64,000 nt of DNA from Streptomyces fructofermentans (GTDB taxonomy: Bacteria; Actinomycetota; Actinomycetes; Streptomycetales; Streptomycetaceae). This document shows, one piece after another, positions 25,921 through 34,373 of this stretch; position 1 is the stretch's first letter, and each line of letters begins with the position of its first letter. The stretch spans positions 75,475 through 139,474 of the forward strand of contig NZ_BMWD01000007.1 in NCBI RefSeq assembly GCF_014651055.1. The letters are read 5' to 3'. The position numbers were made by a program, and so were the translations under genes. Under the pieces are notes generated by a model. The model saw only the letters and a program-made list of their open reading frames with translations. It was not told where the DNA came from and made no database searches.

Positions 25921-26007
25921 CCGTCCGTACGGGCGGATGCTCCGGCGTACGGGCGGACCTGCCCGAGCGGGTGGTCCGCCCGTACGCCGGACCTGCCCGG
26001 ACGGGAG
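25921..26007. promoter_or_regulatory. Nested inverted repeats between aldo/keto reductase and LysR genes
   Basis: A perfect 18-bp inverted repeat pairs 25942-25959 with 25973-25990 (arm CCGGCGTACGGGCGGACC) around a 13-base spacer that itself contains GCCCG/CGGGT complementarity. Outside it a second, imperfect pair (near 25921-25937 and 25990-26007, both containing CCGTACGG) gives a nested symmetric array. It is likely an operator region, or a hairpin in the reductase leader. Confidence 0.7.
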
Positions 26008-26074
26008 ATCCGTCCGTACGGCTGGTCCGTCGGCCTCGTGGGATCGAGGCTAGGATCTCCACATGAGACTGTCC

Positions 26075-26102
26075 AAGACTTACTTCGACTCACTTGAGTC
26101 TT
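26075..26102. promoter_or_regulatory. Palindromic LysR operator candidate
   Basis: The stretch contains GACTCACTTGAGTC (26087-26100, six-base arms) overlapped by a wider pair AAGACT (26075-26080) / AGTCTT (26097-26102). It lies 13-40 bases before the LysR start, in an AT-richer segment, where LysR proteins usually autoregulate. Confidence 0.5.
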
Positions 26103-26114
26103 CCGAGGTCCGAC

Positions 26115-27014
26115 ATGCTTGACCTGCGACAACTCCGCTACTTCGAGGCCGTCGCCGAGACGGAGCACGTCGGAAGGGCCGCCGAGCGCCTCCGTATCTC
26201 CCAGTCGCCCCTCAGCAGGCAGATCGCGCAGCTGGAGAAGAGCCTCGGCCTGACGCTCTTCGAGCGCAGCCAGCAGCGCATCCGGCTCACCGCCGACGGC
26301 CGCGTCTTCCTGACGGAGACCAGGGCCCTGCTGCGCCACGCTGACCGGCTGGCGAACCTCGGCCGGCGACTCGGCCGGGGCGAGGAGGGCGGCCTCTGTA
26401 TCGGGTACATGGCCGACGCCATGCACACCGGGATCCTGCCCGCCGCCCTGCGCGCCCTGCGCGAGGAGAGCCCCGACATCCACGTCGCGCTCTACGACCA
26501 GCCCTCCGACGCGCAGTTCGAGGGCCTGCGCCAGCGCAGCCTGGACATCGCCCTCGTCCGCACGCCGCCACCCGCGGGCGATCCCGACCTCGACGCTGCA
26601 CCGCTCCTGCGGGACCCCCTGCTGCTCGCTGTGCCCGAGAGCCACCCCCTGGCCGACCGGTCGGAGGTGCCCGCGGAGGCGCTCGACGGACAGCCGTGGA
26701 TCGCCGTCGGCGACCCGCAGGACCCCGGCTGGCGCGACCGGTTCGTCGCCTCCTGCGTCGCGTCCGGGTTCACCCCGGACATCCGGCTCGACGCCTCCGA
26801 CCCGCTCACGGCGCTGGGACTGGTCGCCTCGGGCCTCGGCCTGGCGCTCGTCCAGCGGAGCATGGTCCGCGGCGCCACCGAGGGCACGGTGGTCCGCGAA
26901 CTCCCCTGGTACGAGGAGTCCGTGCGGCTGTGGGCCGCCTGGCACCGCGTCGACCTGCGCCCCGTCGTGGCATCGTTCCGGGCGACTGTCCTCGCGGAGG
27001 CGGAGCCGGCCTGA
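26115..27014 (+). CDS. LysR-family transcriptional regulator
   Basis: A 299-residue regulator. The winged helix-turn-helix at 1-62 contains LRQLRYFEAVAETEHVGRAA and ISQSPLSRQIAQLEKSLGLT. The periplasmic-binding-like effector domain spans about 92-295 (IALVRTPPPAGDPDLDAAPL, ALGLVASGLGLALVQRSMV). The ATG at 26115 has an AGG-type site; an in-frame TTG at 26094 is less likely. It probably controls the divergent aldo/keto reductase and SRPBCC genes through the palindromes between them. Effector unknown. Confidence 0.93.
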   Translation: MLDLRQLRYFEAVAETEHVGRAAERLRISQSPLSRQIAQLEKSLGLTLFERSQQRIRLTADGRVFLTETRALLRHADRLANLGRRLGRGEEGGLCIGYMADAMHTGILPAALRALREESPDIHVALYDQPSDAQFEGLRQRSLDIALVRTPPPAGDPDLDAAPLLRDPLLLAVPESHPLADRSEVPAEALDGQPWIAVGDPQDPGWRDRFVASCVASGFTPDIRLDASDPLTALGLVASGLGLALVQRSMVRGATEGTVVRELPWYEESVRLWAAWHRVDLRPVVASFRATVLAEAEPA

Positions 27015-27433
27015 GCTGGGGGTCCGACAGCAGCTCCGCGCGGCGTCCCGGGGCGTGTGCGTCGGGACGCTCGATCCTGGAGGAGGACGCGGCGCGGGCC
27101 CCAGGCGTGGACGGCGCCCGCGATCAGGCGCCGACGCCTCGACCCGCCGGAGGACGCCGGGCTGATCGCCCGGACCATGACGCGGCCGACCGCCGCCGGG
27201 ACCACGTGCGAGTGCGGCTCACGCCGGGGGGAGGCGACGCCTTCGAACGGCATGCGGTGTCCGAGCGGCGCGGTGCGAGCGCGCCGCTCTCAGCGCCGAC
27301 CGAAGCAGGGAGACGGACGCCCGGCGACCCGCCGAGGCAACCGGTCGGGGCCGCGCGGGCCGGGCGGGACGCGTCCCCACCGAGAAGCTCCAGGACAGCC
27401 GCGAGGTGACCTGGATTCTCGGTATCCGCCCGC
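27015..27433. other. Intergenic region without recognised content
   Basis: A gap of 419 bases between the converging LysR and SnoaL-like genes. All frames have poor third-base bias. A weak 7-bp stem (GCGTCCC at 27043 with GGGACGC at 27064) might end LysR transcription. I see nothing else. Confidence 0.4.
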
Positions 27434-27805
27434 CTACGCCTCTTCGTCCCATGCCTGCAGCACTGTCTGGTCGACGATCTTGCCGTCACGCAGCGACATC
27501 ATCGAGTTGGCGAGCACCTTGACGCCGTCGGAGTACTGGCAGGACTCCGTGAACGCCACCTGGTCGCCCTGGACGACGCAGTTCTCCAGCTTGTGGGTCA
27601 TGTCCCGGCTGTAGACGTCGTCGAGCATCGTGCGGATCTGCTCGCGGCCGTGCATGACCATCGGATGGCTGGGCTGGGTGTTGCGGTCGACGACGCGCAT
27701 CTCCGCGTCGTCGGCGTACAACGACAGGAGTGCTGACGCGTCCTGGCCTTCGATGCCCCGGCGCAGCGTTTCGGTGTCGAAGGCGGGGCCTGCCGCGGTG
27801 CCCAT
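27434..27805 (-). CDS. SnoaL/NTF2-like protein
   Basis: A 123-residue single-domain protein of the NTF2-like superfamily: TLRRGIEGQDASALLSLYAD, then AEMRVVDRNTQPSHP, a conserved REQIRTMLDDVYSRDMTHKL and the terminal strand VDQTVLQAW. Family members range from polyketide cyclases to steroid isomerases; residues for a specific activity cannot be assigned. The ATG at 27805 has an AAGGAGG site six bases upstream. Confidence 0.85.
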   Translation of the reverse strand: MGTAAGPAFDTETLRRGIEGQDASALLSLYADDAEMRVVDRNTQPSHPMVMHGREQIRTMLDDVYSRDMTHKLENCVVQGDQVAFTESCQYSDGVKVLANSMMSLRDGKIVDQTVLQAWDEEA

Positions 27806-27994
27806 GATGGACCTCCTTGTGGACCACTGGCGAAGGCCGCGGCCCGCCGGTGCGCAGCGGGCCGGCGCGGTCCTCTCCCTTCGAGCGTCCTCCGGCCCGC
27901 GGGACACGGCAAGCGCAGACGGTCCGATGCGCCTCACGGGTGAGCGGAGGGACGGGGCCGTGTCCACGAGCGGCCCGGCCGCGTTGCTGAAAGC

Positions 27995-28291
27995 ATGATC
28001 TCAACACGACGTATGGTCGCCGCCGTTGGTCTCGCCGTCGGCGTCGCGGGCCTCGCGGTCCCCTCCGCCGGTGCCACCACCCCGGAGACGGGAAAGCTCA
28101 ACCCCATCGCGGAACTGGACTCGCTCGCCGTGAGCGACATCCCGGTGGAGCACAGGGGCCAGATCCCCAAGGTCTCCGACCAGCTCGCCGGAGTGAACAA
28201 GCTGAACGACCTCCAGCAGCTGCAGCAGTTGCACCAGGTGACGGACCTCGCCGCTCCGGTCGCCGGCCTGCTGCCCGCTGTCGGCTACTGA
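27995..28291 (+). CDS. Small secreted protein
   Basis: A 98-residue exported protein. The signal peptide (about 1-28) is MISTRRMVAAVGLAVGVAGL followed by AVPSAGA. The mature chain of about 70 residues has no cysteines and ends in a Leu/Gln-rich segment (LNDLQQLQQLHQVTDLAAPV) that may form an amphipathic helix. No family function is known to me; similar small exported proteins are common in Streptomyces. A strong terminator follows. Confidence 0.7.
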   Translation: MISTRRMVAAVGLAVGVAGLAVPSAGATTPETGKLNPIAELDSLAVSDIPVEHRGQIPKVSDQLAGVNKLNDLQQLQQLHQVTDLAAPVAGLLPAVGY

Positions 28292-28315
28292 GCCCTCCGC
28301 GCGTCGGAGACCTTC

Positions 28316-28355
28316 GGCGTGCGCCGCCCCCGTTCCACCGGGGGCGGCGCACGCC
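28316..28355 (+). terminator. Strong terminator after small secreted protein
   Basis: A perfect 16-bp stem (28316-28331 with 28340-28355, core GTGCGCCGCCCCC) with an 8-base loop lies 25 bases past the stop codon. Confidence 0.8.
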
Positions 28356-28421
28356 TTCGTCGTTCGACCGCCCAGGTCCGCCCGGGCGACTTGGATGTGC
28401 GGCGGCACGGTCAGCCGCGGT

Positions 28422-29903
28422 CTAGCAGATGCTCTGGCTGCTGTTGACGAGCGTGTTGTTGCGGAACGTCGTATTGGTTCCGCAAGGGCTCTCCCTGATC
28501 GCGGAGTTGGTCACCGTCAGGTTCTGGATGAGGATGTCGGAGTTGTTGGGGAACTCCGAACGGGCGGCCAGGCGGATCTCGCCGCCGCCGGTGACGCTCC
28601 CGCCCTGCGCGGCGAGGTTCACGTTGGAGCAGTTCTCGATCAGGACCGCGTTGTTGCCGGTGTTGGTGAGCGTGACCCGGTCGATGGTCGCGCCGCCGCT
28701 CTCGGAGACGCAGAAGACACCCCGGCCGCCGCCGCGTGCGACGACCTCGCCCACCCGGATGTTCGTCGGGTAGCCGCTGCCGATCCGGCCGTTGCGGTTG
28801 GCCATGCGGAACGCCGCGTACCCCGTGCCCGTCCCCGCACCGTCCGCGTCGACCTTGGTCACCGTGGCGTTGACCGTCTGGTTGAGCAGGAGCCCGGACT
28901 CGCCCACGTTGCGTGCCGTGACCGTGCCGACGGTGAGGCCGTCGACGCCGTACGTCTCCACCGCGTGGCTGCTCGCCCCGGACACGTACACGGAGTCGAT
29001 GCGGACGTTCCGTGTCCACTGGCTGGTGTCGCCGCGGTTGTCGATGCGTACGCCGAGCCCCGCCGACAGGCGCATGTCGATCTGGCCGAGCACGACGTCG
29101 GTGACGTTGCGCATGAAGATCCCGTAGAGCGGGGCGCCGGTCACGTTGAGGTGCTGGACCTCGATGTCGCGTACGCCGCGTGCGTAGACCGGGGCCTGGT
29201 CGCCGCTCCCGGAGCCGGTCACGTTGATCGTGCCGCACACGTCGAGCACGGTGTGGCTCGGCAGGGAGACACGGGCCCCGGCGCCGATCGTGCCGGAGCC
29301 CCGCACGACGACCCGTTCCTTGGACGTGCGGCCCGAGGTGAGGCTGCCGATCGCCGCCTGCATCGCGGCCCGCATGTCGGTGCCGGTGTGGACGACGACG
29401 CTGCCCCTGCGTGCGGTCCAGGTTCCGCCGCTGAGCGTGGCCTCGGCCTGGTACGTGCCCTCGCCGCAGGCCGCCGTCCGCTGCGCCACCGTGTTCGCGG
29501 GTGCGGTGAGCACGGCCGCCCCGGTGAGCAGGGCGACGGCGCACGCGGCGCCGGCGACGGCCCGCCCGCCACGGGCCCGTACGGTCGTGGGGGAGACCAG
29601 GGAAGCGAGCCCGGCCCTCAGGGCGCCCGAGACCCCCGACGGCCCGAACGCCCGTGGCAGCCCCGGGGCCGGTAACGGCTCCGAAGCACCCGGCGGCCCG
29701 GAGGCGCCCCGGGCCCTTGCCGCTTCCGGGTCGCCCCCGGTTCCTGCGGCCCTCGCCGGCTCCGCGGACCGCGCGGCCCCTTCGAGCCCGGTGCTCCCCG
29801 AGCGCACCGTGCTCGACCTGCTCACCGCGTTGTCGGTGCTCGTGGCCTCCTCCGAAGTGGTCGCGCCGTGTCGATCAGGTTCGGGTGCGGCTCTGCGTCC
29901 CAT
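28422..29903 (-). CDS. Right-handed parallel beta-helix protein, exported
   Basis: A 493-residue protein. Residues about 155-493 form a pectate-lyase-like right-handed beta helix with repeated short coils (VSLPSHTVLDVCGTINVTG, VRDIEVQHLNVTGAPLYGIF, RVTLTNTGNNAVLIENCSNV, SDILIQNLTVTNSAI). Such folds usually bind or cleave polysaccharides. A hydrophobic segment (AVAGAACAVALLTGAAVLTA) at about 112-131 looks like a signal or anchor but is preceded by some 105 low-complexity Ala/Gly/Ser/Arg residues. The ATG at 29903 has AGGAGA upstream, and no start codon lies close to the hydrophobic segment. Enzymatic activity is unproven. Confidence 0.75.
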   Translation of the reverse strand: MGRRAAPEPDRHGATTSEEATSTDNAVSRSSTVRSGSTGLEGAARSAEPARAAGTGGDPEAARARGASGPPGASEPLPAPGLPRAFGPSGVSGALRAGLASLVSPTTVRARGGRAVAGAACAVALLTGAAVLTAPANTVAQRTAACGEGTYQAEATLSGGTWTARRGSVVVHTGTDMRAAMQAAIGSLTSGRTSKERVVVRGSGTIGAGARVSLPSHTVLDVCGTINVTGSGSGDQAPVYARGVRDIEVQHLNVTGAPLYGIFMRNVTDVVLGQIDMRLSAGLGVRIDNRGDTSQWTRNVRIDSVYVSGASSHAVETYGVDGLTVGTVTARNVGESGLLLNQTVNATVTKVDADGAGTGTGYAAFRMANRNGRIGSGYPTNIRVGEVVARGGGRGVFCVSESGGATIDRVTLTNTGNNAVLIENCSNVNLAAQGGSVTGGGEIRLAARSEFPNNSDILIQNLTVTNSAIRESPCGTNTTFRNNTLVNSSQSIC

Positions 29904-30027
29904 CTCTTCTCCTGTGTGGGGTCCGTCGCTCGCGCGATCGCGTGGCAGCAAGCGTTTTCCAACCGCGGGCCGGAGTGTGGCAAGGGCTTTCTATGTCGTC
30001 AAGGGGCGTGTGGGGCGCGAGGGCCGG

Positions 30028-31101
30028 TCACCGGTCGCGGTGCACCAGGAACGACAGCAGCGCACGCAGGTCGGCGGCCGTCCGCGGTGCAGGAGCGGCT
30101 TCCTCGAGACATGCGTCGACGACGGCCAGATGCCTACGGGCCTCCGCCAGCGCGGCCGCCCGCCCGCCCGCCTCCTCGACGGCGGTGGCGGCTCGCCGCG
30201 CGCCCGCCTCGTCGAGGTCCTCGGCGCCCGACAGGAGGCGGCCGAGCGACGCGCCGGCGGAGGTGCCGAGGGCCGACAGGACGGGGAACGTCTTCTTGCG
30301 CCTGCGCAGGTCCGAGTGGACCGGCTTGCCCGTGACGGCAGGGTCGCCCCAGACGCCGAGGACGTCGTCGGCCACCTGGAAGGCCACACCGAGATGCCGG
30401 CCGGCCCGGTCCAGCGAGGCGACGGTCGTCGCCGGAGCCCCGGCGAGCACGGCTCCCAGGGAGGTGGCGCAGCCCAGCAGGGCGCCGGTCTTCCGCTCGG
30501 CCATCGTGCGGTACTCGCCCGGACCGACGGCGTCCGGGCCCGTCCAGGGGCGGGTCTCGAAGAGCAGGTCGTCCGCCTGGCCGAGGACCAGGTCGTGGAG
30601 CGCTGCGGACAAGTGGCGTACGGCTGCCGGGACATGAGGGCCCGGTGCGCCGGCCACGGTCTCCACCGCGAGGGCGAGCAGCGCGTCGCCCGCGAGGACG
30701 GCCGCGCCCGTCCCGTACGCCTTCCACGCCGTGGGCCGGCCCCGCCTGGTCGCGTCGCCGTCCATGATGTCGTCGTGGAGCAGGGAGAAGGTGTGCACCA
30801 GTTCCACCGCGACCGCGGCGGTGACCCCGGCGCCGCGGGGAGCCCCGGCCGCCCGCGCGCCCAGCACGGCGAGGGCCTGCCGGAGGCCCTTGCCTCCGCC
30901 GGTGTCGGAGGGGGCGCCGCCCGCCTCGCACCAGCCGAGGGAGTAAGCGGCCATCTCGCCCACCCACGGGTGCAGCCGGCCGACCGCCGCGGCCAGCGCC
31001 GGCCGTACCGACGACCTGCATTCCGACAGCAGTCGGGGGCCGTCGGGGGAGGTCTCGTACGCGATCGGGAGGGGCGGGGCCGGAGTGGGGGTCGAGGTCA
31101 T
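30028..31101 (-). CDS. Polyprenyl diphosphate synthase (trans-isoprenyl)
   Basis: A 357-residue trans-polyprenyl synthase that extends allylic diphosphates with isopentenyl diphosphate. The first aspartate-rich motif is DDIMD at 110-114 with the following RRGRPTAW; the second is DDVLGVWGD at 245-253. GQADDLL at 175-181 and the AERKTGALLGCA helix are also typical. The chain length of the product (C15-C25) cannot be read from the sequence with certainty. The ATG overlaps the stop of the TPR gene upstream (ATGA), so both are translated together. No terpene cyclase is adjacent. Confidence 0.92.
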   Translation of the reverse strand: MTSTPTPAPPLPIAYETSPDGPRLLSECRSSVRPALAAAVGRLHPWVGEMAAYSLGWCEAGGAPSDTGGGKGLRQALAVLGARAAGAPRGAGVTAAVAVELVHTFSLLHDDIMDGDATRRGRPTAWKAYGTGAAVLAGDALLALAVETVAGAPGPHVPAAVRHLSAALHDLVLGQADDLLFETRPWTGPDAVGPGEYRTMAERKTGALLGCATSLGAVLAGAPATTVASLDRAGRHLGVAFQVADDVLGVWGDPAVTGKPVHSDLRRRKKTFPVLSALGTSAGASLGRLLSGAEDLDEAGARRAATAVEEAGGRAAALAEARRHLAVVDACLEEAAPAPRTAADLRALLSFLVHRDR

Positions 31102-32252
31102 CGCCGTGCCTCCGTGCGGGCGGCGGCCAGGGGCGAGGCGTCCGCGTCCGCCCGTGCGGCGGCGTCGCGGCGCGCGTCCGAGCGGACGGGTGCGGAGGCG
31201 TCGACAGTGCCGGCGCCGTCCTCGTCCGCGGTGATGCCGAGTTCCGCCCGTGCCCGCGCCACCATCCGCCGGGCGTGCCGCAGCCCGATCCGTTCCAATG
31301 CCCGCGCGAGACCGGTCAGTTCGGCCGCCGTCTCGTCGACGGGCCGGCCCAGGCGGGCGTGTGCCTTCGCGAGCCCGAGCCGGGACAGCGCCTCGCCGCG
31401 CGGTTCGCCCATCTCGCGGAACTCCGCCAGGGACTGCTCGTAGACCGCGCGGGCCTCGGCGTAACGGCCCGCGCGGTACAGGACGTTGCCGCGCATCTTG
31501 TGGTTGTAGGCGAGCGCGCTCGACAGGCTCATCGCACGGCAGATGGCCTCCGCCTCGGCGAGCAGCCCGAGTGCGCGCTCGGCGTCCCCGTCGCGTTCGG
31601 ACACGATGTCGGCGAGCCCGCGCAGCGCCCAGGCGTGGCCGCGCCGGTCGCCGGCCCGGCCGGCGATCCCGGCGGCCTCCTCGAACATCGCGTACGCCGT
31701 GTCGTGGGAGCCGGAGTTGCGGTGCATCTGGGCGATGCCCTCCAGGGCCCACACCGTGTGCCGGGCCTCGCCGCGCGCGCGGGCCTCGGCGAGGAGCTGC
31801 TCGTGGAGGGCCGTGACGGCCGCGTAGTCGCCCTGGATGCGTCCGGTCTCCGCCAGTCCGGCGAGCGAGTAGCCGCGTACGACGATGTCGCCGCCGCGCT
31901 CCCCGAGTTCGGCCGCGTGGCCGAGCAGCCGCCGGGCCAGGGCGAACGAGCCGCACTGGCGGGCGAGCGTGCCGCCGCTCCACAGCGCCCAGGCCATCAG
32001 AGCGGTGTCCCCGGCCTCGCGGGCGGCACGGTAACTCGCCTTCCACGCCCGGTCGGCGTCGTCCACCTGCCCGAGCCGCCTATGCGCCTCCGCGACGGCG
32101 AGCCCCGAACTGGCCGCCTCCTTGCGCCGCCCCGCCCGCTCCGCCGCGCGCAGGTGCTCCGTTCCGGCGGCCAGGACGTCGACCAGGGAGGAGTTGACGG
32201 AGAGCTCGGTGAGCGAGCCCCGGTACTCGGGCGCGAATGCCTTGCCGTACAT
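31098..32252 (-). CDS. Tetratricopeptide-repeat protein
   Basis: A 384-residue protein made of consecutive TPR-like helical pairs from about residue 25 to 300 (AAGTEHLRAAERAGRRKEAA, GSHDTAYAMFEEAAGIAGRA, GRYAEARAVYEQSLAEFREM), then an Ala/Arg/Asp-rich tail. No DNA-binding domain is visible, so it is probably a protein-interaction or sensor component. The ATG at 32252 was chosen because the frame upstream runs into the promoter boxes. It is coupled to the polyprenyl synthase by an ATGA overlap, the closest hint to its role. Confidence 0.8.
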   Translation of the reverse strand: MYGKAFAPEYRGSLTELSVNSSLVDVLAAGTEHLRAAERAGRRKEAASSGLAVAEAHRRLGQVDDADRAWKASYRAAREAGDTALMAWALWSGGTLARQCGSFALARRLLGHAAELGERGGDIVVRGYSLAGLAETGRIQGDYAAVTALHEQLLAEARARGEARHTVWALEGIAQMHRNSGSHDTAYAMFEEAAGIAGRAGDRRGHAWALRGLADIVSERDGDAERALGLLAEAEAICRAMSLSSALAYNHKMRGNVLYRAGRYAEARAVYEQSLAEFREMGEPRGEALSRLGLAKAHARLGRPVDETAAELTGLARALERIGLRHARRMVARARAELGITADEDGAGTVDASAPVRSDARRDAAARADADASPLAAARTEARR

Positions 32253-32295
32253 GGGTGCCTTTCGGTCCGCGAATGCTGTTCGGGCGCGGCGGACC

Positions 32296-32342
32296 TGTAT
32301 ATACGCGGCATGTATACATTGCATGTATACGCACTGTGTATA
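32296..32342. promoter_or_regulatory. Cluster of TGTATAC boxes upstream of TPR-polyprenyl synthase operon
   Basis: An AT-rich island with TGTATATAC (32296), palindromic TGTATACA (32311-32318), ATGTATAC (32323-32330) and TGTGTATA (32335-32342), spaced 11-15 bases apart. GCATGTATAC occurs twice. It stands 44-90 bases before the TPR start codon and looks like a multi-site operator overlapping the promoter. Confidence 0.65.
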
Positions 32343-32503
32343 GTGCCCCGCCCCTCAGGCCTGGACAGCTCTTCGGGGAGTACGGGTCACCGGCGCCGCC
32401 GCGCCACCTCGTTGCGGACCAAGACGTGGGAGCCGGCCGCCGGGTTGCCTCCGCGTCGCAGATCACACCCGCGGGTGCCGGGCCGGGCGCCGGCCCGAGG
32501 CGC

Positions 32504-33013
32504 TCAGCGGCGCGACAGGACCCCTCGAACGAACGCCGCCTGGCCCACGTGCTGGAGGCTGTCCGAGACCACGCTGACCAGGCGCACGCCGAGGGTCACC
32601 GGAGGGGACCAGTTCTCGTCGACGACGCGGTCCAGATCTTCGGCGCGCAGGCCGTGCAGGCAGGTCAGCGACCGCTCGTGCACGGCGTCGTAGTGGTCGA
32701 GCAGCAGGTCGCCCCCGTCCACCCGGACCTCGGCGACCTGTCGGGGAGTGTGCGCGTACCCCGTGTCCTCGACGGCGAGGTCCAGGGCGAAGCGGTCGGC
32801 CCAACCCTCCGACGTCCAGAGCTGATCGAGCCCGAACGCGCCGGCCACGTGATCGTCCTGGATCCGCGTGAGGTGCCAGACGAGCCAGCTGATCGAGTTC
32901 GACCGGTCGTCGAGGCGGGCGTTGAGATCGCCGGGCGGCAGGCCCTCCACGACGGCGTGGACCTCCTCACGGACACGACCGAGCGAGTCGACGAGAACGT
33001 CCTTGGCGCGCAT
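32504..33013 (-). CDS. DUF664 mycothiol transferase-like (DinB) protein
   Basis: A 169-residue four-helix-bundle protein of the DinB/DUF664 family, close to the normal length. Metal-type histidines occur in SWLVWHLTRIQDDHVAG, in LLLDHYDAVHERSLTCLHGL and in the terminal DSLQHVGQAAFVRGVL helix. Such proteins are predicted to use mycothiol to detoxify electrophiles. The ATG at 33013 has GGAGG five bases upstream and is preferred to an ATG 27 bases earlier. Confidence 0.85.
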   Translation of the reverse strand: MRAKDVLVDSLGRVREEVHAVVEGLPPGDLNARLDDRSNSISWLVWHLTRIQDDHVAGAFGLDQLWTSEGWADRFALDLAVEDTGYAHTPRQVAEVRVDGGDLLLDHYDAVHERSLTCLHGLRAEDLDRVVDENWSPPVTLGVRLVSVVSDSLQHVGQAAFVRGVLSRR

Positions 33014-33079
33014 GGGCTCCTCCACGGTCTTCGCGGGCACCTGTACCTGCCAGTGTCCCCCGCGGAGCGGCCCGGCGCC

Positions 33080-33490
33080 TCAGTGCCAGCCGGCGGAGAA
33101 CGGCTCCTCGCACAGCCTGAACACCGGCTCGCGGCGCACGGGGTCGGACGCCGTGGCGAGTTCGACGCGGTCGCCGGTGCGAATGGCGATGAGCGGCCCG
33201 GAGACGCGGCCCCGCAGGGTGAATCCCTCGGCCATCTCGACGAGCGACACATTGCGGGCGCCCGGTGTGTTGCGGTGGATCACGGTCGTGTGGCGGATGA
33301 CGCCCAGGCCCGCGCTGCGCTCCGTTCGCAGATCGCTTCCCGCGCAGACGGGGCAGAGCAGCCGGTGGAACGTGGCGGTCCCGCACCAGCGGCAGCGCTG
33401 GTAGAGGAGTCCTTGCTCGGTCTGACCGGTGGCGGCCGCCGCCTCCGGGTCGAGTACGTCGGTCGTGGTCCCGCTTCCTTGGTGGAACAC
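33080..33490 (-). CDS. Zinc-ribbon/OB-fold (DUF35-type) protein
   Basis: A 136-residue protein with a rubredoxin-like zinc ribbon (Cys33, 36, 46, 49 in QRCRWCGT and LLCPVCAG) followed by an OB fold (GLGVIRHTTVIHRNTPGARN, EMAEGFTLRGRVSGPLI, GDRVELAT). Such proteins commonly accompany thiolases or act as acyl-CoA-binding scaffolds; no thiolase is adjacent. The GTG at 33490 has a GGGAG site eight bases upstream. Its promoter region carries the same operator motif as the neighbouring TetR gene, so it is the likely target of that regulator. Confidence 0.85.
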   Translation of the reverse strand: MFHQGSGTTTDVLDPEAAAATGQTEQGLLYQRCRWCGTATFHRLLCPVCAGSDLRTERSAGLGVIRHTTVIHRNTPGARNVSLVEMAEGFTLRGRVSGPLIAIRTGDRVELATASDPVRREPVFRLCEEPFSAGWH

Positions 33491-33558
33491 GATGTCATCT
33501 CCCTGCGCCGGGCCGGAATCCGATGTGCGCGGAGCACCGCGCACGCGCCATACGGTAT

Positions 33559-33590
33559 GGCACGCAGTGCCACACGTAAAGGCACTCAGT
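33559..33590. promoter_or_regulatory. TetR operator copies upstream of OB-fold gene
   Basis: A palindrome GGCACGCAGTGCC (33559-33571) and a further GGCACTCAGT (33581-33590) match the arms of the inverted repeat upstream of the TetR gene. They lie 69-100 bases before the OB-fold gene start, where a repressor could block its promoter. Confidence 0.6.
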
Positions 33591-33598
33591 ACCCTCAA

Positions 33599-34342
33599 TC
33601 AGTCGGATGTACGGCCCAGCGCCGTCTCGATCTCCTGGACGACCCGCCACATGGGCGCGCCGCGCCGGGACACGACCACCACGACGTCCTCCTCCGTGTC
33701 CCCCGCCGCGGGGGCCGGGGCCGCGGGCGGGTCCGGCGCGAAGACCAGCCGCACATGGGCGAGCGCGTGGTCCACGGCGGCTCCCGCGTCCTCCTGCCCG
33801 TCCGAACGGAGCCAGGAGCGCAGCCCGTTGTTGTGCGCGGCGACCACGGCCGCCGCGACGACGTCGGCCCGCAGGGTCCCGTCGGGGCGCCCGGCGAAGC
33901 GGCCGCGCAGGTACTCGGCCAGCGCGCGCTCGTAGCGCCACACCACCGACAGCTCGTACGCCCGCAGACCCGGTACCTGCCGGGTGAGGCGGTAGCGCTG
34001 GACGGAGAACGTCGGATTCTCGGCGTACATGCCGAGCACGAGGCGCGCGGCGTCGCAGACCCGGGCCACGGGGTCGGCCGCGTCGTCCCCGTCGCCCAGG
34101 AACGCGGTCATCTCGGCGAGGCAGCGCTCGTGGTCCGGGAAGACCACGTCCTCCTTGGACGGGAAGTACCGGAAGAAGGACCGCCGTCCGACGCCCGCGA
34201 GGGCCACGATGTCGTCGACGGTGGTCTGTTCGTACCCCCGCTCCAAAAACAGCCGGAACGCCGCCGCCACGAGGGAGTCCCGCATCGGTGGTTTCGGCGG
34301 TGTCGCATCGGCCGACCGGTCGGGACGTGCTGCCTCGCTCAT
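33599..34342 (-). CDS. TetR-family transcriptional regulator
   Basis: A 247-residue regulator. The N-terminal TetR helix-turn-helix (about 22-70) includes LVAAAFRLFLERGYEQTTVD and VALAGVGRRSFFRYFPSKED. The ligand-binding half has a conserved-looking YRLTRQVPGLRAYELSVVWR. The ATG at 34342 is preferred over an ATG 39 bases earlier. It probably represses itself and the OB-fold gene that begins about 110 bp past its stop on the same strand, using the shared GGCACTCAGT motif. The effector may be an acyl-CoA or lipid, by analogy only. Confidence 0.9.
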   Translation of the reverse strand: MSEAARPDRSADATPPKPPMRDSLVAAAFRLFLERGYEQTTVDDIVALAGVGRRSFFRYFPSKEDVVFPDHERCLAEMTAFLGDGDDAADPVARVCDAARLVLGMYAENPTFSVQRYRLTRQVPGLRAYELSVVWRYERALAEYLRGRFAGRPDGTLRADVVAAAVVAAHNNGLRSWLRSDGQEDAGAAVDHALAHVRLVFAPDPPAAPAPAAGDTEEDVVVVVSRRGAPMWRVVQEIETALGRTSD

Positions 34343-34373
34343 GCTGGGGAACCTAGCACCGCGCGGCCCGCCC

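Noticed and set aside
28422..31101. Terpene biosynthetic cluster around the polyprenyl synthase
   Set aside because: No cyclase, P450 or prenyltransferase lies within reach; the beta-helix and TPR genes do not make a biosynthetic cluster.
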